A DNA stretch of 16,259 nt. Origin: Chloroflexia bacterium. GTDB taxonomy: Bacteria > Chloroflexota > Chloroflexia > QHBQ01 > JADMIH01. Position 1 is the stretch's first letter; every line of letters begins with the position of its first letter. Location: NCBI GenBank assembly GCA_025927935.1, contig JAICKM010000063.1, forward strand, positions 1 to 16,259. The letters are read 5' to 3'. The notes under the pieces were generated by a model. It saw only the letters and a program-made list of their open reading frames with translations. It ran no database searches and was not told the DNA's origin. Positions 7,357 to 16,259 of this stretch are shown here, one piece after another. The translations under genes were made by a program, and so were the position numbers.

Positions 7357-8193
7357 TTACTCGTGTTTGCGGACAATCGCCTCTTGCCCGCTCCCCTCGA
7401 CGACATACGCGCCGTCGCGCTCGACCCACACGCCGCAGGATCCGCCGCCACTGCTGCGGGCCAACTCCAGCGGCGTACCGTCCATGCGCAGCGCCGGGTG
7501 GTAGAACTCGGCCACCTGCTCTGCCGCGCCCTCGATATAGTGCCCGATCAGCGCGCGCCGGAAGCGATCCGTGGTCGTGTTCGGATAACTGCCGTGGACC
7601 AGCGCGCCGTTGAAGAAGAGCACGTCGCCGGCAGCCATGGGCACCGGCTGCGCGGTTTCGCCCGGCGGGAGCGGCACCGTCACATCGGTGAAGCTGACAG
7701 TGGTATCGGCTTTGGTCGTGCACAGCAGCGGCCAGGTGTGGCTGCCGGGCACGACTTGCATGCAGCCGTTGGCTGCATCACACGCATCCAGGGCCAGCCA
7801 GGCCGCCATGCAGGTGCCCGGCTGGGCCCGCAGGTAGAAGTTATCCTGGTGCAGCGCCTGGCCCCGCGCGCCCGGCGGCTTGAAATAGATCATTGTCTGG
7901 ACCGCATACGGTTCGCGGCCCAGTAGCCCCGTCAGACAGGCGTTGATTCGCGGGTCCAGCACCCACTGCCGGGAGAGGTCATCCCAGCGGTGCATGTGGA
8001 TCATGCGGGGATAGCGCTTCAGCGGATCGTCGCTACGCACATCCACCCCGGCGAGATCGCCAGGGTAGGTTCCATGCTTGCGTAAAGTCATGAAATGCTC
8101 GCGATAGTGCGCGACTTCGTCCGGGCTGAACAGGCCCTGGACGACGACGTACCCGGCGGCGTCAAAGCGTGCTTTATGTTGATCGGTCAGCAT
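7357..8193 (-). CDS. PhyH (phytanoyl-CoA dioxygenase) family Fe(II)/2-oxoglutarate oxygenase
   Basis: This is a non-haem iron oxygenase that would hydroxylate an unknown small molecule using O2 and 2-oxoglutarate. The 278-aa product shows the facial-triad ligands His115 and Asp117 (in ALHQDNFYLRA) and distal His200 (in GALVHGSYPN), with Arg210/Arg212 nearby as the likely 2-oxoglutarate carboxylate anchor. The surrounding GCMQVVPGSH and GDVLFFNG are classic PhyH strands. The start at 8193 is chosen because GGAGG lies 8 bases upstream; the ATG six bases earlier would leave only 2 bases, and an extension to 8307 would overlap the promoter. The gene probably has its own promoter (TATAAT at 8304-8299). 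Bacterial PhyH enzymes act on natural products, osmolytes and lipids, so the substrate is open. The oxidoreductase downstream could act on the hydroxylated product. Confidence 0.88.
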   Translation of the reverse strand: MLTDQHKARFDAAGYVVVQGLFSPDEVAHYREHFMTLRKHGTYPGDLAGVDVRSDDPLKRYPRMIHMHRWDDLSRQWVLDPRINACLTGLLGREPYAVQTMIYFKPPGARGQALHQDNFYLRAQPGTCMAAWLALDACDAANGCMQVVPGSHTWPLLCTTKADTTVSFTDVTVPLPPGETAQPVPMAAGDVLFFNGALVHGSYPNTTTDRFRRALIGHYIEGAAEQVAEFYHPALRMDGTPLELARSSGGGSCGVWVERDGAYVVEGSGQEAIVRKHE

Positions 8194-8298
8194 GGTCATA
8201 GCCTCCCTGGCAGGGGCGCGATCGCTGCGGCGAACACAGCGGCGCTGGAGTAAAAGATCTGTTCGCGCGTGGTCCGGTGGGGCCTCGATATAGCCCCT

Positions 8299-8304
8299 AT
8301 TATA
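8299..8304 (-). promoter_or_regulatory. candidate -10 box for the PhyH gene
   Basis: The plus-strand ATTATA reads TATAAT on the minus strand. It is a perfect -10 hexamer in GC-rich surroundings, about 105 bases upstream of the PhyH start, in the gap after the deacylase gene. No convincing -35 hexamer lies 16-19 bp further upstream, so this remains a partial promoter. Confidence 0.5.
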
Positions 8305-8342
8305 CACCGGGCGTTACGGCGGCGATCACGATAGCCGTGCTG

Positions 8343-9977
8343 CTACGCGGCGCTCCGGCCCGGCCCGCCGACCACGCGGCCCGGCGTGGCTCCGGTATGC
8401 GCCCCATCCCGCAGCACCCGCGCGCCGTTCACCCACACCTCGCGCACGCCGGTTGCCAGCTGGTGCGGCGCCTGGAACGTCGCCTGGTCGGCGATGGTCG
8501 CCGGGTCGAACACCACGACATCGGCGTAGCAGCCCGCCCGCAGCAACCCCCGCTCGCGCAGCCTCAGCCGGTCGGCCACCGCCGAGGTCATCTTGCGCAC
8601 GGCATCTTCCAGGGGCAGCACCTGTTCGTCGCGCACGTAGTGGCCCAGCACGCGGGGATAGGTGCCGTAGGACCGCGGATGCACGGGGCCACGCGCGACC
8701 GCCCAGGCCGGGTCATAGCCGCCTGCATCGGTCGCAATCTTGATCCAGGGCAAGCCCAGTTGCATGCGCACGTTCGCCTCGTCCATGGAAAAATAGATCG
8801 TGCTGATACGCTGGCCCTCCGCGGCAAGCAGGTCGAGCGCGGCGTCGAGCCAGTGCTGTCCGCGCTGGTCCGCAATCTCGTCCAGTCGGAGGCCGACATA
8901 TGGCTGGTGCTCCGGGCGCTGGAAGCCGATGGGCATGATGCCGGCGGGCGTCGTGTTCAGCCCCATGGCCTCCCAGTCGCCGGAGGGTGCCAGCACCTCG
9001 GCGCGGATCCTGGCGCGCATTGCAGGATCGGCCAGGTTGGCGTACAGCCCGTCCCCGGCACTGGCCCAGGGGGGTAAGATGGCACTCAAGCCCGTGCCGG
9101 AGGCCGCGTAGGGATACATATCAGCCGTCACATCGACTCCCGCGGCCCGCGCCTGGGCAATGGTGGCGATAGCGGCGGGCATCAGGTGCCAGTTCGGGCG
9201 CCCCGCCGCCTTTAGGTGATAGATCTCGACCGGCAGGTTGGCCCGCCGGCCGATCGTAATCGCCTCGCCAATCGCCTCGACCAACTGCTCGCCCTCCGAG
9301 CGCACGTGCGTGATATAGACGCCGTGGTGCGCGGCCACGACCTCGCACACCGCCACCAGTTCGTCGGTATCGGCGAACGAGTCGGGCGGGTAGATCAGCG
9401 CGTAGGAGACGCCGAAGGCGCCATCCTCCATGGCCTCGGCCATCACGCGCCGCATGGTGTTCAGTTCGTCGGGCGTGGCGCGGCCCAGGCGCATGCCGCA
9501 GGCATACTGGCGCAGCGTGCCGCCGCCGAGGAACGAGCCGATGTTCGGCGAGACGCCGTGCGCGGCGGTCGCATCCAGCCAATCGCCGAAGCGCCGCCAG
9601 GCGCGCGCCCGCTCCGCCCAGTCCGCGATGTCTTCCATGAAGATCGCGTTGGCGAACGGGTCGTCGATCTGCCCGCCGAAGGGAGCAGGCGTCCACGCCT
9701 CACCCATGATCTCGGTGGTGACTCCCTGGGTGAGCTTGGACAGCGACCGGCCGTCGACCATCAGGGGCAGGATGGAATGGCTCTGGATGTCGATGAAGCC
9801 AGGGCAGACGACCATCCCGCGGGCGTCGACCACCTCGCGGGCCTGCTCCGGCGGGATCTGGCCGGGGGGCGTGACGGCGGCGACGCGGTCGCCCTGAAGC
9901 GCCACATCGCCATAGCACCAGGGGTTGCCGGTACCGTCCACGACGCGACCGCCGGTGATCAGAATATCGATGCTCAT
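8343..9977 (-). CDS. N-acyl-D-amino-acid deacylase family amidohydrolase with altered metal motif
   Basis: This is an amidohydrolase-superfamily enzyme expected to cleave N-acyl-D-amino acids (or related N-acyl or carbamoyl compounds) to an acid and an amine. It starts at ATG 9977, with GGAG 7 bases upstream; the frame stays open to 10247, but that region holds promoters. The 544-aa length is usual for the family. Visible elements are the N-terminal beta-sandwich ITGGRVVDGTG, CPGFIDIQSHS (59-68), QGVTTEIMGEAW, THVRSEGE with His223, IYHLKAAGRPNW with His253, DMYPY, ATDAGG with catalytic Asp416, and the C-terminal sandwich strand ADVVVFDP. Two departures stand out: the usual H-x-H after beta-1 is Gln65-x-His67, and the Cys of classical D-aminoacylases is Glu93, although a Glu there is common in other branches. 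Most ligands remain, so the protein is probably active, perhaps on a different substrate. Divergent from the AhpD-type gene. Confidence 0.87.
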   Translation of the reverse strand: MSIDILITGGRVVDGTGNPWCYGDVALQGDRVAAVTPPGQIPPEQAREVVDARGMVVCPGFIDIQSHSILPLMVDGRSLSKLTQGVTTEIMGEAWTPAPFGGQIDDPFANAIFMEDIADWAERARAWRRFGDWLDATAAHGVSPNIGSFLGGGTLRQYACGMRLGRATPDELNTMRRVMAEAMEDGAFGVSYALIYPPDSFADTDELVAVCEVVAAHHGVYITHVRSEGEQLVEAIGEAITIGRRANLPVEIYHLKAAGRPNWHLMPAAIATIAQARAAGVDVTADMYPYAASGTGLSAILPPWASAGDGLYANLADPAMRARIRAEVLAPSGDWEAMGLNTTPAGIMPIGFQRPEHQPYVGLRLDEIADQRGQHWLDAALDLLAAEGQRISTIYFSMDEANVRMQLGLPWIKIATDAGGYDPAWAVARGPVHPRSYGTYPRVLGHYVRDEQVLPLEDAVRKMTSAVADRLRLRERGLLRAGCYADVVVFDPATIADQATFQAPHQLATGVREVWVNGARVLRDGAHTGATPGRVVGGPGRSAA

Positions 9978-10066
9978 GACAGACTCCTTCCGACTGTTTC
10001 TCCCTGGACCTCCGGCTGATTGGGCATTCTGCTTAATAGTCGCTGCGGTTAGCCCATTGTCGGCCC

Positions 10067-10095
10067 TTGGGGTAAGTCCATTATAGTGGTATGAT
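10067..10095 (+). promoter_or_regulatory. promoter of the AhpD-type gene
   Basis: TTGGGG (10067-10072), a 17-bp spacer and TATGAT (10090-10095) preceded by TGG form an extended -10 promoter. Predicted start is about 10102, about 47 bases before the ATG at 10149. Its elements interlock with those of the deacylase promoter on the other strand. Confidence 0.6.
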
Positions 10096-10109
10096 GGTGC
10101 TGGAAGCAA
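10080..10109 (-). promoter_or_regulatory. promoter of the deacylase gene
   Basis: On the minus strand, TTGCTT (10109-10104) and a perfect TATAAT (10085-10080) are separated by 18 bp. Predicted start is about 10073, giving a leader of about 95 bases before the ATG at 9977. It overlaps the oppositely oriented promoter at 10067-10095. Confidence 0.6.
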
Positions 10110-10120
10110 TGGGAGCTTCC
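10102..10120. promoter_or_regulatory. inverted repeat at the predicted +1 (possible operator)
   Basis: GGAAGC (10102-10107) and GCTTCC (10115-10120) are perfect 6-bp arms separated by 7 bases. They start at the predicted +1 of the AhpD-type gene and overlap the -35 region of the deacylase promoter. A dimeric regulator bound here could control both directions. No regulator gene adjoins it. Confidence 0.35.
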
Positions 10121-10148
10121 GGAATGCCAATGCAAAGGATGGATAGAG

Positions 10149-10628
10149 ATGAAAGCCAGAATGAACTACGGCAAGGTGGCGCCGGGCGCCATCAAAGCGA
10201 TCCAGGGACTCGAAGCATACAACCGCGGTTGCAGCATCGAGCCGCAATTGCGCGAACTCGTGAAATTACGCGCCTCGCAGATCAACGGCTGCGCGTATTG
10301 CGTGGACATGCATAGCCTGGATGCGCGCGCCCTGGGCGAAACGGAGCAGCGCCTGTATGCGTTGCCGGTGTGGCAAGACACGCCGTTTTTCAGCGAACGC
10401 GAACGCGCCGCCCTGCTCTGGGCCGAGCAGCTCACGCTGCTCGCCGTGGATCATGTGCCCGATGCGGTCTACGAGGAGGTGCGCGGGCATTTCACCGACG
10501 AAGAACTGGCGGATCTGACGATGGTCATTTCCACCATCAACGTCTGGAATCGCTTCAGCGTCGCTTTCCGCGCTGTCCCTGGCGAGTACCGCCCGGCCCG
10601 ACAGCCGGAGAGCGCTACAGCCCACTGA
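10149..10628 (+). CDS. AhpD-like / carboxymuconolactone decarboxylase family protein
   Basis: This is a small all-helical protein of 159 aa with the CMD/AhpD core: ELVKLRASQINGCAYCVDMH. It keeps the Cys48-x-x-Cys51 redox pair, the His55 three residues after it, and Glu36, which in AhpD supports proton relay. Such proteins act as alkylhydroperoxidases or thiol-disulfide oxidoreductases; others of this size are uncharacterised. TMVISTINVWNRFSVAF is the usual C-terminal helix of the subfamily (YciW/Atu0492-like). The ATG at 10149 has AAAGGA 9 bases upstream. It is transcribed alone from the promoter at 10067-10095 and ends at a strong terminator. The shared promoter region with the deacylase hints at linked expression, but the sequence gives no biochemical link. 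The family is secure; peroxidase activity is inference. Confidence 0.9.
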   Translation: MKARMNYGKVAPGAIKAIQGLEAYNRGCSIEPQLRELVKLRASQINGCAYCVDMHSLDARALGETEQRLYALPVWQDTPFFSERERAALLWAEQLTLLAVDHVPDAVYEEVRGHFTDEELADLTMVISTINVWNRFSVAFRAVPGEYRPARQPESATAH

Positions 10629-10668
10629 GCAAGCCAGGCGCAGCCGACCCTAAACGCTAGCCCAATCC

Positions 10669-10703
10669 GGCGGCAGCAGCGTTGCCTGCTGCCGCCGCTG
10701 TTT
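10669..10703 (+). terminator. rho-independent-type terminator after the AhpD-like gene
   Basis: Perfect 11-bp arms GGCGGCAGCAG (10669-10679) and CTGCTGCCGCC (10686-10696) enclose a 6-base loop and are followed by GCTGTTT. The T-run is short, but the stem is very stable and lies 41 bp past the stop codon. Confidence 0.75.
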
Positions 10704-10719
10704 CCGCGCCATAAGCATC

Positions 10720-10752
10720 GGGCCGGCGCGGGGCGGCAACACCGGCCCGCGC
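10720..10752. other. two mutually exclusive stems in the gap before the LacI promoter
   Basis: GGGCCGG (10720-10726) can pair with CCGGCCC (10742-10748), or GCGCGGG (10726-10732) with CCCGCGC (10746-10752). The two stems share bases and cannot coexist. It lies between the terminator and the next promoter, so it may be a backup terminator or nothing. The rest of the 350-bp gap holds the promoter and palindrome listed separately. Confidence 0.3.
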
Positions 10753-10821
10753 TCCGGCGCAGCGCATGGCAAGTACAGGTCTGCGTCCCGTTTTCGCCGC
10801 CAAAAACCAGGGGCAAACCTA

Positions 10822-10850
10822 TTGACAGGGCACTCCGGTTGGTATATACT
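10822..10850 (+). promoter_or_regulatory. strong sigma70-like promoter of the LacI-iolD-transport operon
   Basis: TTGACA (10822-10827) is a perfect -35, followed by an ideal 17-bp spacer and TATACT (10845-10850, 5 of 6 matches). The predicted start, about 10857, falls inside the palindrome at 10856-10873. This is the best promoter in the window. Confidence 0.85.
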
Positions 10851-10855
10851 CTGCC

Positions 10856-10873
10856 CATGCACACGTGTGCATG
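10856..10873. promoter_or_regulatory. 18-bp perfect palindrome, probable LacI-family operator
   Basis: CATGCACACGTGTGCATG is its own reverse complement over 18 bp and is centred on CpG, as LacI-family operators are. It covers the predicted +1 of the operon, where a bound repressor would block initiation. The LacI-family gene begins 125 bp downstream in the same transcript, so autoregulation is the simplest model. Binding is inferred. Confidence 0.75.
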
Positions 10874-10997
10874 ATCCTAGCCCAACGCGTTCCGCACACC
10901 CGGATCAGCATCCCGTCTTCCTCGTCCAGCGTCTCGTAGCAAGCCCGCACCATCTGCATAGGGAATTGGTAGCCCATTCTTGCGGAGGAACTGCGTT

Positions 10998-12071
10998 TTG
11001 GCGCAGCGTTCGGTGTCGATTGAGGATATTGCGCGCGCCGCCGGGGTGTCGCACTCTACGGTGTCGCGGGCGCTGCGCAACAGCCCGCTGATCAGCCCGG
11101 ACGTGCGCACGCGCATTCAGCACCTGGCCGGGGAGATGGGCTATACGCCCAACGCGCTCGCCCAAAGCCTGCAGACGCACCGCTCGCACACGCTGGGCCT
11201 GGTCGTCACCTCCATCGCCGATCCGTTTTTCACCGACGTGGTGCGCGGAGTCGAAGAGATGGCCCGGCCCGCCGGGTTTAGCGTATTCCTCAGCGCCTCG
11301 TACAACGACCCGGCCCAGGAGGTGGATGTGATCGAAACCTTCCACCGGCGCCGGGTGGACGGTATCCTCGTCGCCTCCGGGCGCATCAGCAGCAACTATG
11401 AGGAGCACCTGAGCCGGGTCAAAGTGCCCACGGTGCTGCTTAACAACGAGGCACAGGGGGACGGCCGGCGGCTCCACTGGGTGCGCGTCGACGACGACCT
11501 GGGGGCGCAACTCGCCACCGAACACCTGTTACAACTGGGCCATCGCGCCATCGGTTATCTCGGCGTGGCGAACCGCCCGCGCTCGAATCACCAGCGCCAC
11601 GCGGGCTACCGGGCCGCGCTGGCCGCCGCCCGCGTCGCCGCGCCCGACGCCTGGGTGGCGATCCCCGACGATGCCGGCGAGGATGCGCAGGATGGACCGG
11701 CCAGCGACCTGGCCGCCGGGCAGCGTTGGCTGCCCCAGTTGCTGGCCGCGGGTGTCAGCGCCGTGTTCTGCTTCAACGACATGGTCGCCGTCGGCGCGCT
11801 GCTGGCCTGCCGGGCACGGGGACTGGTGGTGCCGCGCGATCTGAGCATCGTCGGCTACGACGACATCGAAGTGGCCCGCTACGTCACGCCCCCGCTGACC
11901 ACGGTGGCCCAGCCGCGCCTGCGCCTGGGCACCCTGGCGACCCAGGTGCTGCTGGATCTGCTGGCCGAACGCCCGGTTGAAAACCATGTGCTGCCGCCGG
12001 CGCTGGCATTGCGCGAGAGCACCGCTCCGCCGTGCTCCGCTGCCCCCAGCGCGCGCTACATAGGAGACTAG
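10998..12071 (+). CDS. LacI-family transcriptional regulator
   Basis: A 357-aa DNA-binding repressor with an effector-binding domain. The N-terminal helix-turn-helix (about 7-26) reads SIEDIARAAGVSHSTVSRAL. A hinge helix follows at about 51-60 (PNALAQSL, with a Leu suited to minor-groove insertion). The rest is a periplasmic-binding-protein-like core starting at HTLGLVVTSIADPFF, with VDGILVASG, GHRAIGYLG, CFNDMVAVGAL and LSIVGYDDIEVARYVTPPLTTV, all standard for the family. Start: a TTG at 10998 is preferred because GGAGG (10984-10988) lies 9 bases upstream. A TTG at 10980 is in frame but overlaps that site, and a GTG at 11013 has none. Four bases separate its stop from iolD, so the two are co-transcribed. 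The effector is probably inositol or a breakdown product, inferred from the operon. Confidence 0.93.
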   Translation: MAQRSVSIEDIARAAGVSHSTVSRALRNSPLISPDVRTRIQHLAGEMGYTPNALAQSLQTHRSHTLGLVVTSIADPFFTDVVRGVEEMARPAGFSVFLSASYNDPAQEVDVIETFHRRRVDGILVASGRISSNYEEHLSRVKVPTVLLNNEAQGDGRRLHWVRVDDDLGAQLATEHLLQLGHRAIGYLGVANRPRSNHQRHAGYRAALAAARVAAPDAWVAIPDDAGEDAQDGPASDLAAGQRWLPQLLAAGVSAVFCFNDMVAVGALLACRARGLVVPRDLSIVGYDDIEVARYVTPPLTTVAQPRLRLGTLATQVLLDLLAERPVENHVLPPALALRESTAPPCSAAPSARYIGD

Positions 12072-12075
12072 CTCG

Positions 12076-13962
<1,887 letters not shown>

Positions 13963-13984
13963 GATCAGGCAAGGAAAGGAGGAT

Positions 13985-14030
13985 GCCTATCACGTGAGGC
14001 TCTTGACGATGTAACGGACTCGGCTAGACG
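13985..14030 (+). promoter_or_regulatory. possible secondary operator and weak promoter before the binding-protein gene
   Basis: The 100-bp gap after iolD contains TCACGTGA (13990-13997), an 8-bp palindrome with the same CACGTG centre as the main operator, flanked by GCCT/AGGC. TTGACG (14003-14008) follows, with only a poor -10 (TAGACG, 14025-14030, 16-bp spacer). CACGTG also occurs inside coding regions here, so the match may be chance. Confidence 0.25.
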
Positions 14031-14062
14031 CACCAGAGCAACAGCCCCCAAAGGAGGAGACC

Positions 14063-15079
14063 ATGAAACGCATATTCCAGGCGATTGCTTGTCTCACGGT
14101 TGCCATGCTCGTGCTGGCCGGATGCGGCGGGGATGTCGCGTCCACCGCCACACCCGTGGCCGGCGGCCAGGGTTCGGCCCCGGCGCAGAGCGGGGAGCGC
14201 GCCGCCATCCACATCGCCGTGGTGACGCACGGCCAGGCGTCCGACCCCTTCTGGTCGGTGGTGAAGAAAGGCGTGGACCAGGCCGGGAAAGATATGGGCG
14301 TGACCGTCACCTACCAGGCGCCCGACAAGTTCGACATGGTCGCCATGTCCCAACTGATCGACGCCGCGGTCGCCACCAAGCCCGATGGCCTGGTGGTCTC
14401 GATCCCCGACGCGAACGCGCTCAGCCCCTCGCTCAAGAAGGCCATCGCCGCCGGCATTCCCGTGATCTCGATTAACTCCGGCAGTGATGTCGCCAAGCAG
14501 TTGGGCGTGCTGGTCCACGTCGGCCAGACGGAATATGAAGCCGGCCTCGGCGGCGGCGAGAAGATGGCGGCGGCGGGCGTCAAGTACGCCCTCTGCGTGA
14601 ACCAGGAAGTGGGCAACGCCGGTCTCGACGCCCGCTGCAAGGGCTTCACCGACGCCATGACCAAGGCGGGCGCCAAAGTCGAAGTGCTGGCCGTGGACTT
14701 GGCAAACCCCACCGATTCGCAGCAGCGCATCCAGGCCGCCCTGCAATCCAAGCCCGACGTGGACGGCATCCTGACCCTCGGCCCGACCGGGGCGTCGCCC
14801 GCCCTGGCCGCGCTGAAGGCGGCTAACCTGACCAGCAAGATCAAGCTCGCCACCTTTGATCTCTCGCCGGACGTGCTGGCGGCGATCAACAGCGGCGATA
14901 TGCTGTTCGCCATCGACCAGCAGCAATATCTGCAAGGCTATCTGCCCATCGTGCTGCTGACCCTCTACAAAACCAACCTGAACACCATCGCCAACGACAT
15001 CTTGATGACCGGGCCGGGCTTCGTGACGAAGGACAACGCCGCTCGCGTAATTGATCTGTCGAAAGCGGGTACGCGCTAG
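14063..15079 (+). CDS. sugar/inositol ABC transporter substrate-binding lipoprotein
   Basis: The solute receptor of a carbohydrate-uptake (CUT2-type) ABC transporter, anchored outside the membrane. Its 338 residues start with a lipoprotein signal: basic MKR, a hydrophobic core, then LAGC with lipid-modified Cys21. A linker rich in Ser, Thr, Gly and Ala (about 22-47) follows. The Peripla_BP_4 (ribose-binding-like) fold begins at [22 protein letters not shown] and includes [43 protein letters not shown] and [26 protein letters not shown] near the end is a usual ligand-loop position. AAAGGAGG lies 5 bases before the ATG, the best ribosome site in the operon, in keeping with the high dose of binding protein such systems need. 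Position after iolD points to myo-inositol or a related cyclitol as ligand, but that is contextual. Confidence 0.92.
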   Translation: MKRIFQAIACLTVAMLVLAGCGGDVASTATPVAGGQGSAPAQSGERAAIHIAVVTHGQASDPFWSVVKKGVDQAGKDMGVTVTYQAPDKFDMVAMSQLIDAAVATKPDGLVVSIPDANALSPSLKKAIAAGIPVISINSGSDVAKQLGVLVHVGQTEYEAGLGGGEKMAAAGVKYALCVNQEVGNAGLDARCKGFTDAMTKAGAKVEVLAVDLANPTDSQQRIQAALQSKPDVDGILTLGPTGASPALAALKAANLTSKIKLATFDLSPDVLAAINSGDMLFAIDQQQYLQGYLPIVLLTLYKTNLNTIANDILMTGPGFVTKDNAARVIDLSKAGTR

Positions 15080-15085
15080 CCTGCG

Positions 15086-15139
15086 CCGGGTGGGGTAGGT
15101 CCGCGGATCTACCCCGCCCGGATGCGCGCATTCTGCGCG
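15086..15139 (+). other. strong intercistronic hairpin pair between receptor and permease genes
   Basis: Arms 15086-15101 and 15106-15121 form a 16-bp stem (two G-U wobbles in RNA) with a CGCG loop, starting 7 bases after the binding-protein stop. A second hairpin, CGCGCA (15125-15130) with TGCGCG (15134-15139) and a TTC loop, follows directly. No T-run follows. Such structures in transport operons commonly protect the upstream message from 3' decay or cause partial termination. Confidence 0.7.
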
Positions 15140-15168
15140 GCCAACTCGAAACAAAAGCGGGGGAGCAT

Positions 15169-16232
<1,064 letters not shown>

Positions 16233-16236
<4 letters not shown>

Positions 16237-16259
16237 CGAAGCCAACGGCCAACGCGCCC
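16233..16259 (+). CDS. start of next operon gene, probably the ABC transporter ATPase, cut by window edge
   Basis: An ATG at 16233 overlaps the permease stop by 4 bases (ATGA), with GGAGG (16221-16225) 7 bases upstream. Only nine codons (MTKPTANAP) are visible, with no diagnostic motif. CUT2 operons need a double-domain ATP-binding subunit (RbsA/MglA type) and none is present upstream in this operon, so that is the likely product. This rests on context alone. Confidence 0.6.

Noticed and set aside
9978..10247. A 90-residue N-terminal extension of the deacylase
   Set aside because: The internal ATG at 9977 has a good ribosome site and a standard family N-terminus, while the extension covers the promoters and overlaps the divergent gene.
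10857..10874. A five-codon leaderless mini-frame (ATG to TGA) starting at the predicted +1 of the LacI operon
   Set aside because: It lies entirely inside the palindrome, whose symmetry alone creates the ATG, and no conserved or regulatory codon pattern is seen. The operator explanation is simpler.
13978..13997. A tiny frame (ATG CCT ATC ACG TGA) after a GGAAAGGAGG sequence downstream of iolD
   Set aside because: The ribosome-site-like run directly abuts the ATG with no spacer and the frame has only four codons. It may be a remnant or chance.

Overview
The window is a high-GC chromosomal stretch from a free-living, saccharolytic bacterium. A Chloroflexota (Anaerolineae/Chloroflexia-type) source is my best guess. 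It rests on the Flp/Fap-type pilin, the mix of sugar kinase, GH3, Gfo/Idh/MocA, PhyH and ABC sugar-uptake genes, sigma70-like TATAAT boxes in otherwise GC-rich DNA, and a probable leaderless gene. No rRNA or tRNA gene, CRISPR array, transposase or phage gene was found, so the lineage call is inference only.

Layout. At the left edge, a Flp pilin gene runs off the window on the minus strand (1-139). About 1.1 kb without a recognisable gene follows. Next comes an isolated 187-aa protein of unknown function (1285-1848) with an extended -10 promoter placed so that transcription should begin at its ATG. A rhamnulokinase (rhaB) and a cytoplasmic GH3 beta-glycosidase (2192-6077) form a plus-strand sugar-use pair. 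It ends at a hairpin shared with the convergent minus-strand block 6177-9977: a Gfo/Idh/MocA oxidoreductase, a PhyH-type dioxygenase and an N-acyl-D-amino-acid deacylase. The deacylase diverges from a small AhpD/CMD-type protein (10149-10628), and the two predicted promoters lie on the same 43 bp of DNA. A strong terminator follows.

The right third is one probable inducible operon. It opens with a near-consensus promoter (TTGACA-N17-TATACT) and an 18-bp perfect palindrome at the predicted +1. It then encodes a LacI-family regulator, the inositol-catabolism ThDP enzyme IolD, a sugar-binding lipoprotein, an RbsC-type permease and the first codons of another gene (probably the transport ATPase). 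The simplest reading is a myo-inositol (or related cyclitol) uptake and breakdown operon under LacI-type control. A 16-bp intercistronic hairpin after the binding-protein gene probably helps set a high binding-protein to permease ratio.

I see no clear-cut unknown defence or mobile system. The points most worth a second look are the leaderless orphan protein, the altered metal-ligand motif of the deacylase, the interlocked divergent promoters and the palindromic operator.
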